DNA of 64,000 nt from Methanobacteriota archaeon (GCA_023396365.1 JAEWWL010000007.1:1-64000), one strand, 5' to 3'. Positions 44,286 to 53,581 are shown, counted from the stretch's first letter. Notes: generated by a model from the letters alone, not told the origin. Made by a program: numbers and translations.

Positions 44286-45393
44286 AAAGAGACGTGAACT
44301 GCTGGAATTAATGAGAGAGTGCACTCTCAAAAACGGCTTTTTTACTGTTCATGATATCGAGGAGCAGACAAATATTGCACGAAGCACAATTCAGGACTGG
44401 ATTAACCGTTTATCTGAAGAGAACTGCATATTGCTAAAAGAGGAGAAGCGCGGACGCTATCCTGCAAAGTATATTTCAAAAAGCACAATGCTTCAGACTG
44501 CATGCAAACGGATTTTTACAACAGTTGATAAAAACAATGTTGCAATTTTTCATGAATGCAGAAGCTATGGCTGTGCATCATTCTGCCACCACCATCATCT
44601 TCTTGCAGGCGGCTGTATCTTAAAAGCGCAGAGAGAAGGAAATCTTCTTGTTGAATATGCCTGCCTTGATGGCAAATTTAAAGAACCCGTCAAGATCGGA
44701 CTCTACCCAGATTCTGCTGTCGGAGTTTTGGATGTTCGTTGTGATGACGGATTTATAGTCCAGAGGATTCGGTGCATTGGCGGACCTGCCTATTCTCTTA
44801 CTGACATGATGGGAATGGCGCAGGGCGTTTGTGATATTCAAATTGACATTAAGGGAAAGATTGTTGAAGGCAATGTATATACAAAATCACTCACTCACAT
44901 GGTTATTGGCGTCGATGACACAGATACAAAAGAGGGTGGTGCAACATTTGCCCTTGCTCTTGGCCTTTTGCAGTATCTTGGAAACTTAAAAGGAGTAATC
45001 CCGATATCGCACAGGGTTGTGATGCTAAACCCAAAACTTTCAGACTGCACTGCGGGAAATTCATGCAGCTATATTGAGCTTGCAGTACTTCCTGAAAATG
45101 CCGAACAGATAAAGGAAATTGCCGCAAGATTTGTTGAGGATGAATCACTGTCACAAAACTGGGGCATTGCTGTAAAAACAGGATTTATTATATCAAAAAA
45201 TTTAAGAAATTACGGAATGCAGGCCAGAAATTCAGTACTGACTGATGAGTCTGCAAAAAAAACTGCGGCTGATGAGGATATATTCATAAAAGGAAAAAGG
45301 GGAATAATCGGTGCACTTGCAGCTGTATCTTTCCGTGGGCTTGAAAATGATACTTTGCTTAATTTTTCGGCAAAACCGGATGCATTATTATGA
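44269..45393 (+). CDS. HTH protein with TiaS-like ATP-binding domain
   Basis: 374 aa. The N-terminus is a winged HTH (about residues 8-65, TVHDIEEQTNIARSTIQDW). A Cys/His-rich middle follows (ECRSYGCASFCHHHH). The C-terminal half begins MVIGVDDTDTKEGGATFALA, the DDTD motif of TiaS, which modifies tRNA-Ile2 with agmatine. The OB and zinc-ribbon parts of TiaS are not evident. It may be the family listed as a methanogenesis-marker protein; I cannot confirm this. A GTG at 44260 is an alternative start. Overlaps homoserine dehydrogenase, and shares ATGA with the next gene. Confidence 0.75.
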   Translation: MAGVIEKRRELLELMRECTLKNGFFTVHDIEEQTNIARSTIQDWINRLSEENCILLKEEKRGRYPAKYISKSTMLQTACKRIFTTVDKNNVAIFHECRSYGCASFCHHHHLLAGGCILKAQREGNLLVEYACLDGKFKEPVKIGLYPDSAVGVLDVRCDDGFIVQRIRCIGGPAYSLTDMMGMAQGVCDIQIDIKGKIVEGNVYTKSLTHMVIGVDDTDTKEGGATFALALGLLQYLGNLKGVIPISHRVVMLNPKLSDCTAGNSCSYIELAVLPENAEQIKEIAARFVEDESLSQNWGIAVKTGFIISKNLRNYGMQARNSVLTDESAKKTAADEDIFIKGKRGIIGALAAVSFRGLENDTLLNFSAKPDALL

Positions 45394-46709
45394 TTAATTC
45401 TAAAGATGAAAAGCAGGCTGCCCCTGTCTTTGATGTATTCAATGTATTTTTTGATCGGATATATGAGCCCTCAATGCATATCGTCTTTTGTTCTGATGGC
45501 ATAATTGACGATATAATCCTTAAAAAAGCAGTCACTCAGTATTTAAAATCCGATCCATATCTTTCATCACGCTTTGAAATAAAAGACGGCATGTATTTCT
45601 GGCATCATGAGTCAGGCTATAAAACAGAGGATTATTTTTATCTTAAAAAAATTGCGGGATCTGCAGAATACATTCTAAACAATCCCCCGCCGCCTGTGAA
45701 TGTATACAAAGGGCCGCAGATAAGAGCCGGAATTTACAGAAATGAAAGCTCTGATTTTTTGGTTTTTTCATGTCATCACGGATTTTGCGATGCCGGCGGC
45801 CTTAAATTCATGGCAAAAGAGATCTTTTCCATTTACCGCGAATTAAAAAAGAATCCTCTCTATATTCCGGAGTACAAAGGCTGGTATTACAGAGGGACTA
45901 AGGATATTTTAGATAAATTCTCCCCTGAATACATAAAATCCGTTCTTGCAGACGAAACTCCTTTCTCTGACAGATGGGCTTTTCCTTTTGAATATATAGG
46001 ACGCGGAACACCTCAGTTTTCAATGAGAAAATTATCGCCTGTCCGGATGAAAAAAATAAAGGAATTTGGAAAAAAATATAATGCGACTGTAAATGATATT
46101 TTAATCGGGGCTTTTTTCCTTGCTCTTTTAAAGATTAATTCCTGCGATTCCGATGAGGAAAGTGAAAAATCAATCCTTACATCTGCCGATATCAGGAAGT
46201 ATTATGGAAGGGATTTTGACAATCATCCGCAAAACTTATCTGTTGCTTTTCAGATTTCTCTTAAGGCAAAAAGAGATTATGAATTAAAAGATATCATCGA
46301 AGAGACTGCAAAAATAACCCGGCGGAAAAAATCAAAAGACCTCGGCCTTGGCTGCATTGCATTTTATGAAAAGATTTTTTCAGAGGGGGAATTTTTTATA
46401 AACGGCTTTTTTGACAATATGATGCAGTCTTATGAGAAGACAAATTTTAAAAATCCGGTTTTTTCAAACATAGGAATCATTGATGAAAATTATTTTTTAA
46501 ACCTCAAAGCCAAAAATAATACAGATTTGAATGTTACTGATGCATTTTTCCTGCCTGTTGTCTGCCATCCGCCCGGATTTTTAATGACTGCATCTACATT
46601 TAAAGACTCTATTTTTATTGTCTGCGGATATGAAGAGGGGCCTTACTCTAAGGAAACTGTTGAGAGATTTTTAGAATATACTGATTTTCTCATCTTAGGC
46701 AATGACTGA
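45390..46709 (+). CDS. Condensation/acyltransferase-fold protein (HHxxxD), function unknown
   Basis: 439 aa. CHHGFCDAGGLKFMA near residue 129 is the HHxxxDxxG motif shared by chloramphenicol acetyltransferase, wax-ester synthases and NRPS condensation domains. A second-half segment NATVNDILIGAFFLAL resembles the family's helix near the latch. No NRPS or carrier domain is nearby. Acyl transfer to an alcohol or amine is inferred, substrate unknown. Translationally coupled (ATGA, 4-bp overlap) to the HTH/TiaS-like gene. Confidence 0.75.
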   Translation: MINSKDEKQAAPVFDVFNVFFDRIYEPSMHIVFCSDGIIDDIILKKAVTQYLKSDPYLSSRFEIKDGMYFWHHESGYKTEDYFYLKKIAGSAEYILNNPPPPVNVYKGPQIRAGIYRNESSDFLVFSCHHGFCDAGGLKFMAKEIFSIYRELKKNPLYIPEYKGWYYRGTKDILDKFSPEYIKSVLADETPFSDRWAFPFEYIGRGTPQFSMRKLSPVRMKKIKEFGKKYNATVNDILIGAFFLALLKINSCDSDEESEKSILTSADIRKYYGRDFDNHPQNLSVAFQISLKAKRDYELKDIIEETAKITRRKKSKDLGLGCIAFYEKIFSEGEFFINGFFDNMMQSYEKTNFKNPVFSNIGIIDENYFLNLKAKNNTDLNVTDAFFLPVVCHPPGFLMTASTFKDSIFIVCGYEEGPYSKETVERFLEYTDFLILGND

Positions 46710-46750
46710 ATATTATATCTTAAATAATACAAACGAAAAATCAGATACTA

Positions 46751-47239
46751 ATGTGTGAAGATGCAAAAATAAAAAATTATATCACTCTGCTGTCCAGTCC
46801 GGATAAACAGGTGCGTGAAAGCGCCACTCATTCTCTTGCAAACTGCGGCAGCAGAGCGGTATTAAGTCTTATAAATGTTCTTGACAGTCCTGACTGGATA
46901 GTAAGATACAGGGCGGCTGAAGCGCTTGGACAGATAAAGGATGAAAGGGCAGTAAATTCCCTTACACAAAAATTAAGGGATCAAAAAGACCATGTCCGCT
47001 ATATGGCAGCAAAAGGTCTTGGTTTTTCCGGGAAAAAAGAGCTTTCGTTATCTCTTGTGCCGCTTCTAAGAGATGAAAATGAGTACGTGCGAAGAATAAC
47101 CGCACAGTCTCTTGGAATGCTTGGAGGAGACACTGCATACAAATCACTTTTAAAAGCAAAAGATATAGAGACAGATTCAAAGGCAAAAGAAGCGATGACT
47201 GCTGCAATAATCAGAATAAAGCCTGATGCAGATATTTAA
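46751..47239 (+). CDS. HEAT-repeat protein
   Basis: 162 aa built of about four HEAT/PBS-lyase-like helical repeats (e.g. DWIVRYRAAEALGQIKD, DHVRYMAAKGLGFSGKKE, EYVRRITAQSLGMLGGD). Such scaffolds bind proteins; no catalytic residues are evident. It follows the condensation-fold gene by 41 bp with a TATA-like cttaaataatac at about 46720, which suggests its own near-leaderless transcript. Confidence 0.83.
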   Translation: MCEDAKIKNYITLLSSPDKQVRESATHSLANCGSRAVLSLINVLDSPDWIVRYRAAEALGQIKDERAVNSLTQKLRDQKDHVRYMAAKGLGFSGKKELSLSLVPLLRDENEYVRRITAQSLGMLGGDTAYKSLLKAKDIETDSKAKEAMTAAIIRIKPDADI

Positions 47240-47354
47240 AAGGAAAAAATTAAATTTTTTTTTATTTTTTAAAAATTTAAAGATTGCAGGCTTTCTTTGA
47301 AACGTCCAAAAAATTTTAAATTAAATAAAATTAAAAAAAATACAGCAGGAAAAA

Positions 47355-48137
47355 TTAAATCTCTAATAGCTCTGCTGCCTCTTTTAGTCCGGAATATGAT
47401 GTTGAATCAAGAATAATTGGTGTTATTGAAATATTTCCGTTTGCAACAGAATGCACATCTGTTCCTTTTGGTGCGTCTTCATAAAGAGGGCCGTTGATCC
47501 AGAAATACGGCCTTCCGCGTGGATCAAGCCTTTTTTCAACACCGGTATCAAACAATTTTTCAGCAAGATGTGTAACTTCATATTTTCCGGTGAATTTTTG
47601 GGGAATATTTACATTTATGACATCACTTTTTTTGGGAAAGCCGTTCTTTAACAGATTTTTGCATATTTTTACAATTGCATCCTTTGCATCGGTGAAATCA
47701 AGGCGTGAGTATTTCGGATCATCAAATTTTTCACCCTGATCTTCGACCTGAAGAGAAAAAGCAACAGAATTATAGCCGTGATTTGCGGCTTCAAGTGCAG
47801 CACCAATTGTTCCTGAAGTCATTACAGATTCAAACGATAAATTTTCACCAATATTTATGCCTGATACAACAAGATCTGGTTTTATCTTAAGGGCAAAGAG
47901 TCCGATTATGACAGAATCCGTCGGTTTTCCTCCGACAGAGTATGCCTCTTTTCCGTTCATTATGATTTTACTGGCTCTTATCGGTTCAAATATAGATATA
48001 GATCTTCCAACAGCACTCTGCTGTGTTGAAGGTGCAACAACAGTTACATCTGCAAAACCTGAAAGGGCATCATATGCAGCCCAAAGACCCTCGGATGTTA
48101 CGCCGTCATCATTTGTTAAGAGAATTTTTGGTCTCAT
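47355..48137 (-). CDS. surE: 5'/3'-nucleotidase SurE
   Basis: Metal-dependent nucleotidase/exopolyphosphatase, stationary-phase survival family. 260 aa. KILLTNDDGVTSEGLWAAY has the DD metal motif; TVVAPSTQQSAVGRSIS is the second signature; VSGINIGENL the third. The frame reaches back to 48158, but aaggaa 6 bases before the ATG at 48137 decides the start. Convergent with the HEAT-repeat gene across a T/A-rich 115-bp spacer. Confidence 0.96.
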   Translation of the reverse strand: MRPKILLTNDDGVTSEGLWAAYDALSGFADVTVVAPSTQQSAVGRSISIFEPIRASKIIMNGKEAYSVGGKPTDSVIIGLFALKIKPDLVVSGINIGENLSFESVMTSGTIGAALEAANHGYNSVAFSLQVEDQGEKFDDPKYSRLDFTDAKDAIVKICKNLLKNGFPKKSDVINVNIPQKFTGKYEVTHLAEKLFDTGVEKRLDPRGRPYFWINGPLYEDAPKGTDVHSVANGNISITPIILDSTSYSGLKEAAELLEI

Positions 48138-48236
48138 AATTAATTCCTTTATTAACATGCTCTTTAATAAATAAGATGTTTTGCTGTAAAGTTTAAAATA
48201 AAAATGCCAAAACGGGATTTAGACAAGTATAATAAC

Positions 48237-48254
48237 TTTTGTTTCTAAACAAAA
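48237..48254. promoter_or_regulatory. Perfect palindrome at the predicted start of the surface-protein transcript
   Basis: ttttgttt-ct-aaacaaaa has exact 8-bp arms. A TATA-like aagtataataac at 48226-48235 lies directly upstream, so the palindrome would overlap the initiation site, a repressor-like position. It is AT-rich and so could be chance. Confidence 0.4.
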
Positions 48255-48274
48255 ATATTAATTGTGTGATTTTC

Positions 48275-49612
48275 ATGTCAGATAAAAATTATATCCATGC
48301 CGGTTTTGCCATTTTAATCCTTGCTCTTCTAACAGCAGTCGCACCTGCCCTTGCAGGCACAATATATTACTACCAGGACACTCCGGTAGCATCCCCCGAA
48401 TATTTAACGCTTAAAGGTTTTTCAGTATCAGGAGAAACTGCCGAAATTTATCCGGGTGATGAAGTCACTGCAAAATACATGATTCACTATGAACCCCAAT
48501 CATACAATCAGCTTGTAATCGATCAGCCGGGTGGTCTTTATTTTGATCTTACCGATCCTGACGGGACTACAACAAGGCTTGGAACAAATTACATAGGAAA
48601 AACAATAGAGCCTGATGCATATATCAGCATAACCGAATCATTCACCCCGGACAAGCCGGGAACATGGAAGATATCTCCTGCCTATACTGTCGTCCAGGGA
48701 AACCTGATGTCAAAAAAATCAAATCCAAAGAACTGGCAGACAGCTGAAATTCATGTTAAAGGTATAAGCAAGCCCAGGCCTGATCTTATAATCAGTGATG
48801 CCAAAGCCGAGTTTGATGCTGAATTGGGAATTATCTCCAGAATATCATACACAATAAAAAATACAGGCGATGCCGACTCACAGCCAAGCTCATCCATAAT
48901 TTATATTGACGGATATGAAAACAGCATGATAAGCAGCACAGGGTATCTTCCATCCGGTGAGAGTGCAACAATTTTTGAGCCGGCAGGGGTAAAATACTCA
49001 GGAAGCAGCACTCTTTTAAAAATAGAGGCCGACTATGCCAAACTGATAAATGAATCTGACAAAGAAAACAACAAATTCGAGATAGTTGTTCAAAATCCGG
49101 GATATATACTCCCGAATAAGGATACCAAAAACGAAGCACCCGCATATGAAAGCCTGCCGGTTTTGGAGAGCAAACCTGTTGCAGCTACTGAGTATAATGT
49201 CTGCCCCGTTCAGGGGGGATGCTTTGACATCTGCTTTTTATGCGCTGTTGCTGGTGTTTTGTCAATTCTGGTCTCAGTTCTTTCATTTGCACTTGGCTAC
49301 TATTATGGATTAAATAAAAACTGTGAGCGTGAAGTCCTGTGGATGAGATCAAAATTAGAGATTTTAAGGACAGGAAGTAAAAATTCATACTCTGCAAAGG
49401 AGATGAAAAAAGAAAATGTTGCAAAAGTAATGGAAGAAAACCTGGATAAGGCAGTAAAAAATCTTGATAAAAAAGATGAGAATAAAAAAGATAAAACTGC
49501 TGATAAAAATCCTGATAAACAGGATGAGAATAAAAAAGACAGTAGTGATGACAAAAAAGACAATAAAGATGAGATAAATAAAGAGAATAAAGATAACAAA
49601 AAAACTGATTAG
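48275..49612 (+). CDS. Exported surface protein with CARDB-like domain, membrane anchor and K/D/E tail
   Basis: 445 aa from the ATG at 48275 (the frame opens at 48239; the second ATG starts a normal signal peptide). Signal sequence ends near APALAG (residue 28). Two beta-rich domains follow; RPDLIISDAKAEFDAELG and NESDKENNKFEIVV mark a CARDB-like domain (about 175-290). A transmembrane segment (about 325-350, ICFLCAVAGVLSILVSVLSF) leads into a cytosolic tail of about 90 residues made almost only of K, D, E and N, low complexity. Function unknown; likely a membrane-anchored envelope protein. Confidence 0.77.
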   Translation: MSDKNYIHAGFAILILALLTAVAPALAGTIYYYQDTPVASPEYLTLKGFSVSGETAEIYPGDEVTAKYMIHYEPQSYNQLVIDQPGGLYFDLTDPDGTTTRLGTNYIGKTIEPDAYISITESFTPDKPGTWKISPAYTVVQGNLMSKKSNPKNWQTAEIHVKGISKPRPDLIISDAKAEFDAELGIISRISYTIKNTGDADSQPSSSIIYIDGYENSMISSTGYLPSGESATIFEPAGVKYSGSSTLLKIEADYAKLINESDKENNKFEIVVQNPGYILPNKDTKNEAPAYESLPVLESKPVAATEYNVCPVQGGCFDICFLCAVAGVLSILVSVLSFALGYYYGLNKNCEREVLWMRSKLEILRTGSKNSYSAKEMKKENVAKVMEENLDKAVKNLDKKDENKKDKTADKNPDKQDENKKDSSDDKKDNKDEINKENKDNKKTD

Positions 49613-49706
49613 CAAAGATGTGAATAAAAAAGAAAATAAGGAATAATAAAAAGACTCTTTTTTTAATCGTTATCCTCATGTGCATTAAAGTTCAAAATTA
49701 ATATTG

Positions 49707-50597
49707 ATGAAGGCACTTATCGCCGAATATACAGTTTTCAATGATCCAAAACTGGCGCCTGAAGGCGGTGCCATGCTAAATATTCTAAAAAGCAGTTTCA
49801 TACGCTGCGGATATGAAGTACTTACACCACAGGCCGGAGACTTCGCACAGGAGCTTAAAAGACTCTCGCCAAAGTGCGACGTAGGTCTTGTCATAGCACC
49901 CGATGACATTCTCTCAAAATTTACAAAAATAATAGAGGACAATACAAGAAATATCGGCTGCGGAAGTTTGAATATCGCAATATGCTCCAACAAGCGCCGC
50001 ACTGGATCAATTCTCTCTGCTAACGGAATTGATGTTCCAAAAGAGATTGACAAAGGATACAGGCTTATTAAAAAAATTGACGGCGTTGACGCACAGAACA
50101 TGCGTTTATCAGACGGGCCCTGCAAAGAAGGCGAGTTTGGCCAGGAGTTTGTAAAAGGCGACAACATCAGTGTAAGCCTTGTCGGCGGAAGAGTGACCGG
50201 GGATACATGCCTTTCATACAGTGGAAAAAAACCTCTGGTTCTATCTTTAAACAGACAGTACATAGAAAAAGAAGGAGATAAATTTTTTTACAGGGGCGGA
50301 GAGACGCCGGTTTTTCATCCGCGTGAGGATGAAATAATAAAGACTGCTGAAAAATGCATCAACGTTCTTGGCTGCCAGGGATATACAGGCATAGATATGA
50401 TTGTATCGGATGAGAGAATCTGTGTCGTTGATGTAAACCCGCGTCCGACAACAAGCCTTGTCGGAATATGCAGCATCATGAAAGAGGAGATTGCCGATAT
50501 TTTAGTTGAGTCCTCAAAAGGAAATGTCCCGGACAGTGTTCACCTGACCGGCAGGGTATCTTTTAATACAAAAGGGGAGGTTTTTAAAATTGAGTGA
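49707..50597 (+). CDS. mfnD: Tyramine-L-glutamate ligase, MfnD-like ATP-grasp enzyme
   Basis: ATP-grasp ligase of methanofuran biosynthesis that joins glutamate to tyramine. 296 aa. The C-terminal ATP-grasp half has YTGIDMIVSDERICVVDVNP then RPTTSLVGI with metal and nucleotide residues. N-terminal EYTVFNDPKLAPEGGAML is the methanogen family start. The MfnF-like gene follows with an 8-bp overlap, which supports the pathway. A TTG at 49704 is an alternative start; no strong ribosome binding site is seen. Divergent evidence for another role is lacking. Confidence 0.87.
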   Translation: MKALIAEYTVFNDPKLAPEGGAMLNILKSSFIRCGYEVLTPQAGDFAQELKRLSPKCDVGLVIAPDDILSKFTKIIEDNTRNIGCGSLNIAICSNKRRTGSILSANGIDVPKEIDKGYRLIKKIDGVDAQNMRLSDGPCKEGEFGQEFVKGDNISVSLVGGRVTGDTCLSYSGKKPLVLSLNRQYIEKEGDKFFYRGGETPVFHPREDEIIKTAEKCINVLGCQGYTGIDMIVSDERICVVDVNPRPTTSLVGICSIMKEEIADILVESSKGNVPDSVHLTGRVSFNTKGEVFKIE

Positions 50598-51525
50598 TAT
50601 TATCGGAATAGATGTGGGCGGCGCCAACCTTAAGATATATGACAGCGGCTCTGTTGAAATTTATTATTGCCCGATGTGGAAGAAAGCTCCCTTAAAAAAA
50701 CTTCTTGAATCATATTCGGATAAAAAAGCGGCTGTTGTTATGAGCGGTGAGCTTGCCGACGGATTTTCCTGTAAAGATGAAGGCATCAAGTTTATCTTCG
50801 GTTCAGTTAAAGAGGCAGTGCCTGACTCATTATTTTACGGAACAGACGGCGTGTTTCATGATGAGCCGTTGTCTTCACTTGCAGCGGCAAACTGGGTTGC
50901 ATCCGCAGATTTTTTAAGAGAGAGATATAAAAACAGCGTCCTAATTGATTTTGGAAGCACAACAGCAGACATTATTCCTCTCAACTCATTTGATTCACTT
51001 AAAGGAATGACTGATTTGGACCGTCTCAGAAGAGGCTATCTGGTCTATACAGGAACACTTAGGAGTACAATTCCGTCACTTCTAAGGACTGTGAGTGTTT
51101 GCGGTTATGAAACACTTGTAAGCAGCGAGTACTTTGCACAGAGTGCCGATGCACATCTTGTTCTTGGGAATATAAGCCCTGATGATTACACAACACCAAC
51201 TCCTGACGGGGCAGAGGTTTCCTGCAGGGCATCGCTTCAGAGACTTTCAAGAGTAGTATGCTCTGATTTGGATGAGATTGGAAAGCTGGGAGCACTTGAG
51301 ATTGCGGATGCATTTTATTATGAGCAGATGAATCTGATAAAAAAATATGCAGATCTGACTCTTGAAAAAACACATTCAGAAGATATAATCGCGGCAGGCA
51401 TCGGATCGCATATAATATCAGAATTTTTTGGCTGCACTGATCTTGGACGTGAAGAGGGTATTTTTTCGGATGCTCTTCCTGCCTTTGCTGTAAGTGAGGT
51501 GGCAAAACGGACAGGTATCTTTTAA
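50590..51525 (+). CDS. mfnF: MfnF-like enzyme (H4MPT-linked C1 transfer pathway protein)
   Basis: ASKHA-fold enzyme of the hydantoinase/oxoprolinase group, 311 aa. GIDVGGANLKIYDS is the phosphate loop and LIDFGSTTADIIPL the second. In methanogens MfnF joins the aminomethyl-furan phosphate to glutamyl-tyramine, making the methanofuran core. Adjacent mfnD supports this. The TTG start at 50590 has ggggagg about 8 bases upstream, inside the mfnD end. The family is also found in methylotrophs near methanopterin genes. Confidence 0.87.
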   Translation: MSDIIGIDVGGANLKIYDSGSVEIYYCPMWKKAPLKKLLESYSDKKAAVVMSGELADGFSCKDEGIKFIFGSVKEAVPDSLFYGTDGVFHDEPLSSLAAANWVASADFLRERYKNSVLIDFGSTTADIIPLNSFDSLKGMTDLDRLRRGYLVYTGTLRSTIPSLLRTVSVCGYETLVSSEYFAQSADAHLVLGNISPDDYTTPTPDGAEVSCRASLQRLSRVVCSDLDEIGKLGALEIADAFYYEQMNLIKKYADLTLEKTHSEDIIAAGIGSHIISEFFGCTDLGREEGIFSDALPAFAVSEVAKRTGIF

Positions 51526-51539
51526 GCCTCATCCTTCTA

Positions 51540-51740
51540 TTGGGATCTCTTGCAGTATCTGCCGGACTCTGTCTTGCAGGTCTTCCCATATTTTTTATGC
51601 TCTTCTTAATCCCGTTAATTCCCTTCCTGGCAAAAAAGCAAAAACAAAAGTATTGCCCTTTGTGCGGCTGGTCAGCATCAGGAGATGAAATATACTGCCC
51701 CTATGACAAGACTCTTCTTGTTGTTAAGGACGAGAATTAA
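51540..51740 (+). CDS. Small membrane protein with zinc-ribbon-like tail
   Basis: 66 aa from a TTG. A hydrophobic hairpin covers most of residues 3-30; the frame upstream also reads hydrophobic, so the start may lie a few codons earlier (the frame opens after 51497). The tail KYCPLCGW...IYCPYD has three Cys and an Asp in zinc-ribbon spacing. It lies 14 bp after mfnF and could be co-translated. Role unknown. Confidence 0.5.
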   Translation: MGSLAVSAGLCLAGLPIFFMLFLIPLIPFLAKKQKQKYCPLCGWSASGDEIYCPYDKTLLVVKDEN

Positions 51741-51790
51741 TGTAAAAAAAAAATTAAAAAAGAAAAAAGCCTGAAAAAATTATTTCTTAT

Positions 51791-53011
51791 TCACTGAACC
51801 GGTTTTCCGCAGTTTGCACAGAATTTTACACCCGGCTCTAAATCAGCACCACAGTTTGAGCATTTCAAAGAGCCCATGGGATTTCCACAGTTAGGGCAGA
51901 ATTTTGCACCTTTTGGAACATCAAAACTGCACTTTGGGCATTTTACTGTATCGCCGGACTGGGGTGAGCCGCAATTCGGGCAGAACTTTGCTCCGGGACT
52001 TAACGGATGACCGCATTTGACACAGGGGTTACCTGCACCCTGCTGATTAGAACCCTGCTGTTGTGGCTGTCCTGAGCCGAATGCTCCGGGCGCTCCACCC
52101 ATCCCTGCACCCATGGACTGGCCCATGACATTTGCCATTGAAAAACCAGCACCCATGCCTGCACCCATTGTCGCAAAGCCTGCTCCCTCGCCGGGGCCGC
52201 CTCCCTGTGCTGCTCCCTGTCCGATATCCTCAATGGCTTTTCCGGTCTGGTACTGCATGTAGTTTACACCAAGTGCTGACATCGCACCACGCTTGTCAAC
52301 AGCCTGCTGCACCTCTTCAGGAAGGTTGATGTTTAATCCGGAGAATTTTGTAATCTTAAGGCCGTACTGCTCGGTCTCGCCTGTAAGCTTTGAGATGCAT
52401 ATCTGCTCTATCTCAGAAAGATATGCAGGCATGTCCAAAACACCCATATTCTGTTTGGATTTTAACTCTCCTAAGGTGTCATTCAGAATCATTACAATCT
52501 GATCCTTAAGCCAGCCGATAATCTCGTCTGACTTTGTCATGCCCTTTGTACCTACAAACTGGGTGATAAGAAGCATCGGGTCAGTTACCCTGTATGCATA
52601 CTGACCAAAGACACGAAGCCTGACAACACCAAAATCAACATCACGGAAGCTTAAAGGCTCTGACGTTCCAAAATTTGCACGGAATTCACGCTTCTGAACC
52701 CAGTAAAACTCTCCGATTTGCGTTACGCCGACAAGAGCTTTTCCAATGCCCTGCAGACCTGTGATGTTCTGCGTTGTCATTGCATACCTGTCAGGACGGT
52801 CAAAGACCTGCATGGCTTTTCCGTCACGGAAGAATACACCGTATTCATCCTCCCTGACCATCACATTGTCATTCCACTTTATATTTCTTGGAAGACGCCA
52901 GATGATATTGTCTCCTTTGCTCTCCTCAACCCAGTAAAAGCCCTTTCTTGAGTCAGCACCATCTATGTCGCTTCCACCGTGGTAATCCGGACGTTTGCCA
53001 AACAGAGCCAT
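51791..53011 (-). CDS. SPFH/band-7 protein with three C-terminal zinc ribbons
   Basis: 406 aa, like B. subtilis YdjI and the SPFH 'virion core' group. The SPFH domain covers about residues 20-245. A flexible Gly/Met/Ala/Gln-rich linker (about 260-325) follows. Three zinc ribbons, each with two CxxC pairs (CVKCG...CPNCG, CPKCS...CPNCG, CSNCG...CANCG), end the chain. No signal peptide is seen. Scaffold on the inner membrane face, organising the zinc-ribbon membrane proteins upstream, is inferred. Last of a six-gene minus-strand operon; stop of the preceding gene and this start abut with no gap. Confidence 0.9.
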   Translation of the reverse strand: MALFGKRPDYHGGSDIDGADSRKGFYWVEESKGDNIIWRLPRNIKWNDNVMVREDEYGVFFRDGKAMQVFDRPDRYAMTTQNITGLQGIGKALVGVTQIGEFYWVQKREFRANFGTSEPLSFRDVDFGVVRLRVFGQYAYRVTDPMLLITQFVGTKGMTKSDEIIGWLKDQIVMILNDTLGELKSKQNMGVLDMPAYLSEIEQICISKLTGETEQYGLKITKFSGLNINLPEEVQQAVDKRGAMSALGVNYMQYQTGKAIEDIGQGAAQGGGPGEGAGFATMGAGMGAGFSMANVMGQSMGAGMGGAPGAFGSGQPQQQGSNQQGAGNPCVKCGHPLSPGAKFCPNCGSPQSGDTVKCPKCSFDVPKGAKFCPNCGNPMGSLKCSNCGADLEPGVKFCANCGKPVQ

Positions 53012-53548
53012 CTAAAATGCCCCCAGATCTGCCATTGTATTGTGCCTTTCCATAAATACATTTAAAAATTCAACAGCATTCTTCTTTGCCTGTGCACAGG
53101 ATTTTTTCATTGCCAAAAAATCACCTGATTCTGCATGAAGAAGAATGCTGTCCGCCTCTTCGCCCATGCTCTCAACAAGACTTATCATGTTGAGGTCATA
53201 GTCATAGAGCATATCAAGCTGATCTTCACCAATCCTGTAATTTGGAGAAATTCCTGAATATCCCTGATCTGCATGCCTTACTTTTTTCTCTGCAACGCCT
53301 ACCTTTGATATCAGCTCACCAATCTCATTCATTACATCAAGGTTCAGTGATTTTGCCGCAGCATCTCTTGCACTTTCAAGAGGAGCGGACACACCGGTTT
53401 TAATCCTGTCTGCTAGCTGGACTCTTAAGAGGCTGTCTGCAATCCTTAAGTCCTCTCTCTTACGATATCCGCGAAATCCGGGGATTGCAAGCTGGATATT
53501 CTTTAAAAGCCCCCTGTCTTCTGTAACTCTGTCTCTTAAATCAACCAT
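53012..53548 (-). CDS. Helical protein of the SPFH operon, unknown family
   Basis: 178 aa, mostly alpha-helical. GLLKNIQLAIPGFRGYRKRE (about residues 14-33) is the most distinctive segment, and I recall similar segments in bacterial proteins of unknown function. ADSLLRVQLADRIK and AEKKVRHADQGYSG follow. No transmembrane helix, no Cys. It abuts the SPFH gene exactly, and probably assembles with it. In bacterial Ydj-type loci the coiled-coil partner is PspA; this sequence does not resemble PspA to me. Confidence 0.8.
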   Translation of the reverse strand: MVDLRDRVTEDRGLLKNIQLAIPGFRGYRKREDLRIADSLLRVQLADRIKTGVSAPLESARDAAAKSLNLDVMNEIGELISKVGVAEKKVRHADQGYSGISPNYRIGEDQLDMLYDYDLNMISLVESMGEEADSILLHAESGDFLAMKKSCAQAKKNAVEFLNVFMERHNTMADLGAF

Positions 53549-53581
53549 TTAACTCATCCCCTGAAAAAATAAAAAAGGGGT

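Noticed and set aside
49435..49612. K/D/E/N-rich end of the surface protein as a mis-called tail or frameshift
   Set aside because: The frame stays open, stop and codon pattern are regular, and charged low-complexity tails after a membrane anchor are known.
53012..53548. PspA in the SPFH operon
   Set aside because: The sequence lacks the long regular heptad coiled coil of PspA, and its GFRGYRKRE region does not match.
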